Shown here in pieces: positions 7,443 through 18,217 of a stretch of 64,000 nt of DNA (its first letter is position 1; each line of letters begins with the position of its first letter). Source of the DNA: Fuerstiella sp. (GTDB taxonomy: Bacteria > Planctomycetota > Planctomycetia > Planctomycetales > Planctomycetaceae); the NCBI GenBank assembly GCA_022447225.1, contig JAKVAZ010000001.1:341824-405823 (forward strand). The letters are read 5' to 3'. A program made the translations under genes and the position numbers. A model generated the notes under the pieces. It ran no database searches. It worked only from the letters and a program-made list of their open reading frames with translations, and was not told the DNA's origin.

Positions 7443-8567
7443 ATGTTCGTTCATCCGCCCGCTCGTATTGGCGATCGCCTGCAGGATGTCGATACTCCTG
7501 CCCTGCTGGTTGACCTTGACGCGCTGGAACACAACATCAGGCGAATGCAGAGCGCAGTGGTTCGGCGCGGTGTGCGCCTGCGGCCGCACTCAAAGACTCA
7601 TAAATGTGCCGTGATCGCCAAAATTCAGATGGACCACGGTGCCGTCGGGGTCTGTGCTCAAAAAGTGGCGGAAGCCGAGGCATTGGTGTATGCGGGTATC
7701 GACAACGTATTGGTGAGTAACCAGGTCGTTGGTCAGCGTAAACTTGAGCGTCTTGCGGCACTTGCCAGGCAGGCGGTGGTTGGTGTCTGCGTGGACGACG
7801 CGAACAATATTGCTGAGATGAGCGAACAGGCGGTTCGATTTGGATCGCAGCTGAATGTGCTTGTGGAGATAGAAGTCGGTTCCGAGCGCTGCGGTGTGTT
7901 CCCCGGGGAGGCGGCGGTGACTCTGGCCCGTCAGATAGATACTGCTCCCGGGCTTCGTTTTGGGGGGATCCAGGCGTATCACGGGGGAGCACAACACCTT
8001 CGTCGGATTGAAGAACGGCAAAAGGCCGTTGCGGATGCAGTGGCCCGGACCGCGGACACGGTCAGTCGGCTGCAGGCGGCCGGACTGGACTGTGAAACCG
8101 TTGCCGGTGCGGGCACTGGCACCTATGAATTTGAGCGTGATAGTCAGGTCTTCAATGAGCTGCAGGCGGGGTCTTACATCTTTATGGACGTGGACTATGC
8201 GAAGAATTTTGATACGGCAGGCAACCCTGTGAGTGAGTTCAAACACAGTCTTTTTGTGTATACCAGCGTCATCAGCCGTACCGCGGATGTGCGAGCTGTT
8301 GTCGATGCCGGTTTGAAAGCCTTGAGTTTTGATTCCGGTATGCCTCTGTTTGCTGATCGTGAAGGACTGACCTACTTTCGACCTTCTGACGAACACGGCC
8401 GTGTTCTGTCATCGAATGGAAGCCCCTTACCGGATCCGGGTGAAAAATTTCGACTGATCCCGGGTCACTGCGATCCGACCGTTAACCTGTATGACTGGTT
8501 CGTCGGTATTCGACAGGAATACGTCGTGGCCCTGTGGCCGGTTGTGGCACGCGGCGCACTGACTTAG
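7443..8567 (+). CDS. D-threonine aldolase / 3-hydroxyaspartate aldolase family enzyme
   Basis: A 374-residue fold-type III PLP enzyme of the DSD1/D-threonine aldolase family, which cleaves D-3-hydroxy amino acids (D-threonine, 3-hydroxyaspartate and relatives) to glycine and an aldehyde. The PLP-lysine motif RPHSKTHK sits near residue 55, following VDTPALLVDLDALEHN at the N-terminus. The C-terminal metal site GHCDPTVNLYD near residue 345 (His and Cys/Asp ligands) and the glycine-rich AGAGTGTYEFE phosphate-binding loop match. The length is normal. The true substrate cannot be read from sequence; beta-hydroxyaspartate cycle partners are not next to it, so a general D-amino-acid role is as likely. 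The start is the ATG at 7443, and it is transcribed alone. Confidence 0.87.
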   Translation: MFVHPPARIGDRLQDVDTPALLVDLDALEHNIRRMQSAVVRRGVRLRPHSKTHKCAVIAKIQMDHGAVGVCAQKVAEAEALVYAGIDNVLVSNQVVGQRKLERLAALARQAVVGVCVDDANNIAEMSEQAVRFGSQLNVLVEIEVGSERCGVFPGEAAVTLARQIDTAPGLRFGGIQAYHGGAQHLRRIEERQKAVADAVARTADTVSRLQAAGLDCETVAGAGTGTYEFERDSQVFNELQAGSYIFMDVDYAKNFDTAGNPVSEFKHSLFVYTSVISRTADVRAVVDAGLKALSFDSGMPLFADREGLTYFRPSDEHGRVLSSNGSPLPDPGEKFRLIPGHCDPTVNLYDWFVGIRQEYVVALWPVVARGALT

Positions 8568-8739
8568 CACGCAAGTCTGATTTCGCACAGATCGCAAATG
8601 ACACAGATGAGCAGGAGTGTTTGTGGTTACTCAGTGACTCGCAGGCGGCTCGGATTTGTGTTTGCGCAAAAACGGAACCGTCCGGGCACACGTCTGTTTG
8701 CGAATCCCTGCAATGAAGATTATCGACCGATCTGCCACG

Positions 8740-11560
<2,821 letters not shown>

Positions 11561-11677
11561 TGTCAGCTCCCTGCTGATTCTTTCCTGTCATTTGCAGCCA
11601 ACCACCGGTCTGGAAGCGAAATCGGACAAAACCTGCGTCATTGATCTGTTTTGCCGACATCGACCATGCTCTCGAAA

Positions 11678-12790
11678 TTAACGGTCCTGAGCCAGAGGCA
11701 TGATGACATAGGTGTACGAATCTTCCACTTTGAACACGGCGGCCATGTCTCCGCTGGTGAGCAGTAATTCCACCAGCGATTCAGGCGGCAGGACCTTCAG
11801 GAAATCAGACACATATCTTGGATCGAACGTAATACAAATGTCATCACTGGTGAATTCAATCGGAAGTTCCACGCGGGATTCACCGACATCCTGAGCACGG
11901 CTGTTGAGCTTGAGGGTGTTGTCACTAAACAGAAAATCCACACCTCGACTTTCTTCATCGGTCACAATCTGTGCCTGGCGAACAGCAGAATGAAACGGTC
12001 CGACTGACAACGGCACTGTCACAGTCGACTCCTTGGGAATCACATCGCGGTACCGCGGAAACCTGCCTTCCACAAGTCGACTGTAGACGACGCACCGTCC
12101 GGACCGCATCAGCACATCATTATCCCGCACAGCAACATCAACATATTCAGCATTGTCATCAATGGAACGTTCGAGAAGAGACATTGCACGTGCCGGAACG
12201 ACAGTCGTGCGTTCCGGAGCTTCAGGGTTACCTTGGGTTTCGCAGGCGGCAGAGGCAACTGCCAGACGCCGACTGTCTGTCGCGGCCAGTGTCACCTGGT
12301 CTTCACCGAACTCAACCAGAATACCTCCAAGAGCATACCGAGTGCTCTCCACGTCAGTAGCGAACGATGTTCGACGAATCATTTGCCGGAAGACTGATGA
12401 TGGAATACGGAAATAATCTGATTCACTGAATTCCGAAACAGGAGGAAATTCACGGGGATCTTCTGAGCTCAGTTTAAACTGAGACGACGATGTCGTGACC
12501 AGCAGTGTCTGCTCTTCGGCGTTGATCTCGAACTGCTCATCATGGAGTTCGCGCAGGATGGAGGCGACTTTTTGTGTCGGTAGCAGAGCTTCACCTGTGG
12601 AACTGGATGTGATGCCTTCGACGCTGAATCGGATGGCGACTTCCTGGTCGGTACCGATAAGCTCCACTCCGCTGGAATTCAGCTGCATATAAACGTTGCG
12701 AAGGATGTCCCTGGGAGTACGACTGGGAACCGCGGCAGCAGCCGACTGAAAGGCGTGTGTGAATTGATTTCGATCACAGGTGAGTTGCAT
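11678..12790 (-). CDS. dnaN: DNA polymerase III beta subunit (sliding clamp)
   Basis: A 370-residue sliding clamp that tethers DNA polymerase III to DNA. It has the three-fold repeat of the beta-clamp domain. Characteristic segments are IRFSVEGITSS, the LPTQKVASILREL helix of domain 1, SVFRQMIRRTSFATDVESTRYALGG in domain 2, and the C-terminal YTYVIMPLAQDR, matching the usual ending that lines the partner-binding pocket. The ATG at 12790 is the natural start. It heads the minus-strand set dnaN-dciA-gyrB. dnaA is not upstream; instead 506 bp of non-coding DNA separates it from fumC. Confidence 0.96.
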   Translation of the reverse strand: MQLTCDRNQFTHAFQSAAAAVPSRTPRDILRNVYMQLNSSGVELIGTDQEVAIRFSVEGITSSSTGEALLPTQKVASILRELHDEQFEINAEEQTLLVTTSSSQFKLSSEDPREFPPVSEFSESDYFRIPSSVFRQMIRRTSFATDVESTRYALGGILVEFGEDQVTLAATDSRRLAVASAACETQGNPEAPERTTVVPARAMSLLERSIDDNAEYVDVAVRDNDVLMRSGRCVVYSRLVEGRFPRYRDVIPKESTVTVPLSVGPFHSAVRQAQIVTDEESRGVDFLFSDNTLKLNSRAQDVGESRVELPIEFTSDDICITFDPRYVSDFLKVLPPESLVELLLTSGDMAAVFKVEDSYTYVIMPLAQDR

Positions 12791-13296
12791 TTTTTTCCCA
12801 GGATTTCCGAAGAACAGGGATCAATTGACAAATTGTTGGCTCAATCGCACATCATAGCAGAATCGGGTCTGTCGGGCAGCGGACTGCACCGTCGGTTCGC
12901 AACGATTACGACAAATTGGAGTCGTCGTAATGTCTTTTAAAACAATGGGTTACATACAGTCGTTGCAAACTGTTGGCATCACGCGTTCGAATCCACGCGT
13001 TCTCAGACATTCACCCTTGCCTGCCTGCCACATCACACCGGGGTGAGTCCTTCAGGACCTGCTGCGCCCAGGTCATGTCGATCGAGGGAGCTGCAGGGCG
13101 AACTGTCTGTGATCACACACTCTTGAACGGACCGCGTTCATTTGCTGAGGCGGGTTGCGACGGACCGTATTACTGCCTGCCGGGGCTGTGGTGAAGTTCC
13201 CGGACAGTCGGAAACGAATCGGTTTGTCGGACCTTCGCCAGCACCGAACTGATTCCGATCCGCACGTCCTGGTACGCGGCTGAAAATGGTCCGGCT
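12791..13296. other. Gap upstream of dnaN, no origin signature seen
   Basis: About 500 bp lie between fumC and dnaN. I looked for DnaA boxes (TTATNCACA and its complement) and AT-rich repeats and found none convincing, so there is no support for a replication origin here. The dnaN promoter presumably lies near 12800-12960. Confidence 0.4.
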
Positions 13297-14721
13297 TTAC
13301 GCCTGGGGTTCGGTCATCGTCATTGGATCCAGAGCGTCCTTCAGTACGTCTTCGGGAAGAATGTCCTGCTCCAGACACAGTTCGCGGATTGTCTTACCTG
13401 TGCTGAATGCTTCCTTGGCCAGGGCGGCCGCCTTTTCGTATCCGATATGCGGATTCAGACTGGTACACATGGACAGACTCTTTTCAACGGCTGCCTCGCA
13501 TCCTTCGACATTTGGTTCCATGTTTACCAGACAGAAGTTGACAAACGTTGTTACGCTGTTGGACAGCAGTCGAATGCTTTCCTGTGTGGTGTGTCCCATT
13601 ACCGGCATCATGATATTAAGCTGAAACTGTCCTCCGGCTGCTCCACTGAAAGCAATCGTCTGATCGTTTCCTATGACGCGTGCGCAGACCTGCATCAGCG
13701 ACTCACAGATTACGGGATTAACCTTACCCGGCATAATAGACGATCCTGGCTGCAGGTCGGGAATCTTCACTTCGTAGAAGCCGCAGCGCGGACCGGAACC
13801 CAGCCAGCGAATGTTGTTGGCGACGTTGAACAGCGTTGACGCAACTGCACGCAGCTGTCCGTGGCATTCGACAAGACCGTCACGCTGAGCATTCGCTTCG
13901 AAATGATTACCGGCTTCAACGAACGGCACATTTGTTTCTTCGGCCAGCACTGCAGCAACCCGTCGGCCGAATTCAGGATGAGTATTGATGCCTGAACCCA
14001 CCGCTGTGCCACCAACCGGCAGTTCTGCAACGGCGGACATCGCTCGTCCGGCTCGCTCGACAGACAACTCAATCTGTCTGGCAAATCCGCCAAATTCCTG
14101 TCCGAGTCGTAATGGAGTCGCATCCGCCAGGTGAGTACGGCCAATTTTGATGATTGTATCCCAGGCAGACGCTTTGGACGCAAGTTCATCGTGGAGTCGC
14201 TGCAGTGCGGGAATCAGATCATCATGGATGGCCGTACCCACGGCCACATGAATGGCCGTGGGAAATGTGTCATTGGTGCTTTGCCCCATATTGACATGGT
14301 CATTGGGGTGGATTGGCTTTTCCTTCCCAAAACGTCCGTCGCCCGTTAGTTCGAGAGCCCGGCTGGCGATCACTTCATTCACGTTCATGTTGCTGGAGGT
14401 GCCGGACCCGGTCTGAAACACGTCAATCGGAAACTGATCATCCAGCGTGCCTTCGGCCACATCACGGCATGCCTTCAGCAAGGCCTCCACCTGTTCCCTG
14501 GTGAGCGGATTTCGGCCCGTTCCGGTCAGTTTTCCGAGATCTTTGTTCGCCTGGGCACAGGCGAATTTGACTCGGCCCATTGCATGAATCAATTCAGGCG
14601 GCAGTTCCCAGCCGGAAATCGGAAAATTCTCAACGGCACGCTGTGTCTGAGCACCGTAGTAGGCTTCGGCCGGGACCTGAACCTCCCCCATAGAGTCACG
14701 TTCAATGCGAAATTCTGACAT
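13297..14721 (-). CDS. fumC: Fumarate hydratase, class II
   Basis: A 474-residue homotetrameric, iron-independent fumarase of the TCA cycle, converting fumarate to L-malate. The superfamily signature GSSIMPGKVNP is intact, as are TGSGTSSNMNVNEVIA near residue 100, the HPNDHVNMGQSTND substrate site and KIGRTHLADATPL. The N-terminal sequence MSEFRIERDSMGEVQVPAEAYYGAQT fits the ATG at 14721; the open frame extends to 14766 but adds nothing conserved. It is divergent from selB across 125 bp and apparently monocistronic. Confidence 0.96.
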   Translation of the reverse strand: MSEFRIERDSMGEVQVPAEAYYGAQTQRAVENFPISGWELPPELIHAMGRVKFACAQANKDLGKLTGTGRNPLTREQVEALLKACRDVAEGTLDDQFPIDVFQTGSGTSSNMNVNEVIASRALELTGDGRFGKEKPIHPNDHVNMGQSTNDTFPTAIHVAVGTAIHDDLIPALQRLHDELASKASAWDTIIKIGRTHLADATPLRLGQEFGGFARQIELSVERAGRAMSAVAELPVGGTAVGSGINTHPEFGRRVAAVLAEETNVPFVEAGNHFEANAQRDGLVECHGQLRAVASTLFNVANNIRWLGSGPRCGFYEVKIPDLQPGSSIMPGKVNPVICESLMQVCARVIGNDQTIAFSGAAGGQFQLNIMMPVMGHTTQESIRLLSNSVTTFVNFCLVNMEPNVEGCEAAVEKSLSMCTSLNPHIGYEKAAALAKEAFSTGKTIRELCLEQDILPEDVLKDALDPMTMTEPQA

Positions 14722-14846
14722 GTGAGTTTTACTCAGGTTGAATTGGAGTGCGATTGTTCGATTCAACCGGATAATATCCGCATCCGGTCAATTGGCAATC
14801 CGCCGTTGACGTCATCACTGTTTCACCTCGTTGAATCCTGTTCTTC

Positions 14847-16736
14847 ATGGCCTACGCAATCATCGGCACTGCCGGACACATTGACCACGGCAAGACCAGT
14901 CTGGTCCGGTCGCTGACCGGGACCAATACCGATCGTCTGGCAGAAGAGCAGCGCCGCGGTATGACGCTGGATCTGGGGTTTACCTGGTTTGATGTGAATG
15001 AACACCGGCTCGCGGTCATCGATGTGCCAGGACACGAAAAATACATTGCGAACATGTTATCCGGAGTGGCAGCCCTTGATATCGGTATGCTGGTCGTTGC
15101 CGCCGATGAAGGTGTGGCACTGCAGACCCGGGAACACCTGGCTATTCTCACATCATTGGCAGTGCCGCGGCTGGTTGTGGTGATGACCAAAGCTGACCTG
15201 TCCGACGAAATCACGATGGAAATCATCGAAGAAGATCTTCGTGACCTGACCGAACAGGCGGGATATTCAGAAGTCAAGATTCACCGCGTGTCTTCCAGGA
15301 CGGGCGACGGAATTGAGCAGCTTCGTGAAAATCTGCGGTCTCTTGTGTCCGACATCGATCGACCCGAGCCCGGCGGGCCTTTTCGAATGCCGATTGACCG
15401 AAGCTTCAGTGTACCAGGTCGGGGCTGTGTAGTGGCCGGGACGGTCTGGCAGGGGTATGTCAGAAACGGTGATCAACTGCAGGTACTGCCTGCCGGTACG
15501 GTCGCGCGTGTTCGTGACGTGGAAGTCCACGGTGATTCCGTAGAGACCGCACAGACCGGATACAGGACGGCACTGAATCTGGCGGGTGTGTCACACACTG
15601 ATGTAACGCGAGGCTGTGAACTGGTGGCAATCGATTCGTATCAGGCATCAAATCGGTGCGTTGCAGAGATTCGCATGTACGACGACGCTCCGGAAGTCGT
15701 TAACGGTCGGATTGTCCGGATGCACACTGCAGCAGGGAGCAGAGAAGTTAAAGTCCTGACAGGTGGTGGTTCGCTGCTTCCGGGAGAGAAGACGGCGGCC
15801 ATCCTGAAGTGTGAGCAGTCGGTTTTGCTGATACCAGGCCAGCCGCTTCTGTTGCGCCGTCCCGGCGCCAGCGGGACATTTGCCGGCGGACGCGTGCTGG
15901 CCGCTTCCCGCATTCCTGATCTGCGAACAGGAGTTCTGGTTGAGTTTGGCAGGAGACTGGCGAATCATCCTGCATCTGTACTGGAAACCTGGCTGGACCT
16001 GTGCGGGCACATCGACCTGTCAGATCCGGCCGTTGCCATGGATATGGGAATCACATCCGAGACACTCGACGAACATTATCGGGCGGGCCAACAAAACGGT
16101 ACGATTTACGGGGTTCCGAAATCGTCGGTTGTTGTGTCAGGCAAAGGCCGGGAATCACTCAGCCGTGCCATTATTCAGCGACTGGAAGGACGGTCTCGGG
16201 ACGGTAGAGCGGTCTGGACAGATGAAGCGTCACTGACTGACGAACTGCGTGCACTGGCTCCGGAGGTGGTGATTCGATGGCTGCTTGACGAGCAAATAAA
16301 CAGCGGGCAGGTCATCCGGCTCAATCGCCAGATTACTGCGGCCTCTGCCCTGAACCTGTCGACGTCACAGCAGCAGGTTCTGACCAGGCTGCTGAATCGT
16401 TACCAAGAGGAACGTCGGCCGCCAAATGCCTCCGGTTTGCCCGAGCTTGAAAATAAGCCACGGAAAGAACTCGATTCACTGATCAAACTGGCCGTGTCTC
16501 AGGGTATGCTGCTGAATCTCGGTGGTGGCTGGTTTCTGACGCCTGCTGTTGTTGAGGAGTTGAAACAGCAACTGCGGGAACTGTTTTCCGTGCGTTCGGA
16601 ACTCACAGTGGCTGAGATTCGAGATCACTGGGGATTGACCCGAAAGCACGCAGTCCCGTTCCTGGAGTACTTCGACAGCTCGGGATTTACCTGTCGAAAT
16701 GACAATCACAGAACCGCCGGCCCCGGTCTGGGGTAG
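14847..16736 (+). CDS. selB: Selenocysteine-specific translation elongation factor SelB
   Basis: A 629-residue GTPase that delivers Sec-tRNA(Sec) to UGA codons marked by a SECIS element. The N-terminal G domain has the P-loop GTAGHIDHGKTSLVR, the switch region RRGMTLDLGF, DVPGHEKYIANM and the MTKADL specificity motif. Domains 2 and 3 with FRMPIDRSFSVPGRGCVVAGT follow. The C-terminal third holds the winged-helix units that bind SECIS RNA (HWGLTRKHAVPFLEYFDSSG near the end). It is the first gene of selB-selA-selD, starting 125 bp from the divergent fumC, and its end overlaps the longest selA start by 38 bp. Confidence 0.95.
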   Translation: MAYAIIGTAGHIDHGKTSLVRSLTGTNTDRLAEEQRRGMTLDLGFTWFDVNEHRLAVIDVPGHEKYIANMLSGVAALDIGMLVVAADEGVALQTREHLAILTSLAVPRLVVVMTKADLSDEITMEIIEEDLRDLTEQAGYSEVKIHRVSSRTGDGIEQLRENLRSLVSDIDRPEPGGPFRMPIDRSFSVPGRGCVVAGTVWQGYVRNGDQLQVLPAGTVARVRDVEVHGDSVETAQTGYRTALNLAGVSHTDVTRGCELVAIDSYQASNRCVAEIRMYDDAPEVVNGRIVRMHTAAGSREVKVLTGGGSLLPGEKTAAILKCEQSVLLIPGQPLLLRRPGASGTFAGGRVLAASRIPDLRTGVLVEFGRRLANHPASVLETWLDLCGHIDLSDPAVAMDMGITSETLDEHYRAGQQNGTIYGVPKSSVVVSGKGRESLSRAIIQRLEGRSRDGRAVWTDEASLTDELRALAPEVVIRWLLDEQINSGQVIRLNRQITAASALNLSTSQQQVLTRLLNRYQEERRPPNASGLPELENKPRKELDSLIKLAVSQGMLLNLGGGWFLTPAVVEELKQQLRELFSVRSELTVAEIRDHWGLTRKHAVPFLEYFDSSGFTCRNDNHRTAGPGLG

Positions 16737-18150
16737 GCCCTTGCAGTATTCCGCACCAACGATGTCCAGTCCACTTCGCAATCTTCCGGCTGTTAATACG
16801 GTGCTGAGCCACCCGGACGTTGACGAACTGCACGAGGAGATGTCGCGCGCCCAGCTGACTCATTGTGTGCGTGTTGTTCTTGATGACCTTCGCAGTCAGG
16901 TGAGGGCAAGGCCGGATTCGATTCCGGAAATGACACTTGCTGCTGTTGCCCGTCGAACGGTTGAAGCCGCTCAGCAGTTGAAACTTCGGCGGATGAATTC
17001 CGTCATCAACGCCACGGGTGTCGTGCTCCATACCAATCTGGGTCGAGCAGCCCTGTCAGATTCAGCGACCACCCGGATTCTTCAGGCGGCTAAAGCGACA
17101 AATGTCGAACTTGATCTGGACTCGGGTCGTCGCGGGCGTCGGGGGATCTATGCCGAAGACCTGATCCGGCAGTTGACGGGAGCAGCGGATGCGCTGATCG
17201 TCAACAACTGCGCGGCAGCCACGATGCTGGCGCTGCAGGGAGTGGCCGTCGGAAAAGAAGTCATTATCTCCCGGGGCCAGCTTGTGGAAATTGGTGGTGG
17301 ATTTCGGCTGCCGGATGTGTTTGAAGCGGCCGGGGTGATTCTGAAAGAAGTCGGGACATCCAATCGAACCCGGGTCGACGACTATGAGAAAGCGATCCAC
17401 CACAAAACCGGAGCAATTCTTCGGGTGCATCGCAGCAACTTCCGGGTGTCCGGGTTCGTGGCGGAACCGTCAGCCGCTGAACTGGTCGGTCTCGCCCGCA
17501 GGCATAATCTGCCCATGATTGATGATCTTGGCAGTGGCTGTCTGACAAGCCTCGTTTCGCTTGGCCTGGATGAGCCGGATGTCGCTTCCAGTCTTGCCTC
17601 CGGTGCAGACCTCGTTCTCTTCAGCGGAGACAAACTGCTGGGAGGACCGCAGGCCGGAATTCTGCTGGGCAAATCAGACTGGATTGGGCGACTTCGCAGG
17701 CATCCGATGGCTCGGGCCACCCGGGTCTGCAAACTGACACTCGCGGCGCTCGAAGCGACGCTGGAAGATCACCTGGCGGGCAATGCATTCGATTCAGTTC
17801 CTGTCCTGTCGATGCTGTCCATGTCTGCAGAACAAATCAGGGAACGCTGCGAACGCACTGTAGATGAATTATCCGATACTGGACTGAATCTTTCGGTGGT
17901 CCCGTGTCAGTCAGAAGTAGGCGGCGGCAGTATGGCCGATCAGCCGATCGCCAGTTTTGCTGTACGGATCGACGGAGCTCATGCAAACGAGCTGGTAAAG
18001 TTACTGCGCACCGGTAACGCACGGATTCTGGGACGGATTGAAGCCGGAGCCGTACTGCTGGATTTTCGCACGGTTCGGCCGAAAGACGATTCAATCCTGA
18101 TCGACGAACTGAGACGGATCACACGAGAACTGTGGAGAACGGATCGATGA
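16699..18150 (+). CDS. selA: L-seryl-tRNA(Sec) selenium transferase SelA
   Basis: A 483-residue PLP enzyme that converts Ser-tRNA(Sec) to Sec-tRNA(Sec) with selenophosphate. The N-terminal domain includes LRNLPAVNTVLSHPDVDEL and is followed by INATGVVLHTNLGRA, the classic SelA signature. The PLP lysine is in LVLFSGDKLLGGPQAGILLG near residue 311. The longest start (ATG at 16699) overlaps selB by 38 bp. The ATG at 16762, 26 nt after the selB stop, gives MSSPLRNLPAV and may be the real start; no clear ribosome site decides it. It lies 67 bp before selD, and the three genes form an operon. Confidence 0.94.
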   Translation: MTITEPPAPVWGRPLQYSAPTMSSPLRNLPAVNTVLSHPDVDELHEEMSRAQLTHCVRVVLDDLRSQVRARPDSIPEMTLAAVARRTVEAAQQLKLRRMNSVINATGVVLHTNLGRAALSDSATTRILQAAKATNVELDLDSGRRGRRGIYAEDLIRQLTGAADALIVNNCAAATMLALQGVAVGKEVIISRGQLVEIGGGFRLPDVFEAAGVILKEVGTSNRTRVDDYEKAIHHKTGAILRVHRSNFRVSGFVAEPSAAELVGLARRHNLPMIDDLGSGCLTSLVSLGLDEPDVASSLASGADLVLFSGDKLLGGPQAGILLGKSDWIGRLRRHPMARATRVCKLTLAALEATLEDHLAGNAFDSVPVLSMLSMSAEQIRERCERTVDELSDTGLNLSVVPCQSEVGGGSMADQPIASFAVRIDGAHANELVKLLRTGNARILGRIEAGAVLLDFRTVRPKDDSILIDELRRITRELWRTDR

Positions 18151-18217
18151 GAATCATCCGATCGGTGATGGATTGTGCTCACCCCGCCGGCAAAGCAGGC
18201 CCACCGGGGAATAACCA

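Noticed and set aside
12970-13010. TTCGAATC sequence resembling a tRNA T-arm
   Set aside because: The flanking bases give a stem with a 10-base loop instead of 7, and no acceptor or anticodon arm fits around it.
12791-13296. Possible replication origin upstream of dnaN
   Set aside because: No DnaA boxes or AT-rich 13-mer-like repeats are visible, and dnaA is absent.
18151-18217. Possible tRNA-Sec between selA and selD
   Set aside because: The GC-rich inverted bases near 18182-18212 do not form an 8-bp acceptor, long variable arm or UCA anticodon loop, and the space is too short for a tRNA-Sec of about 95 nt.
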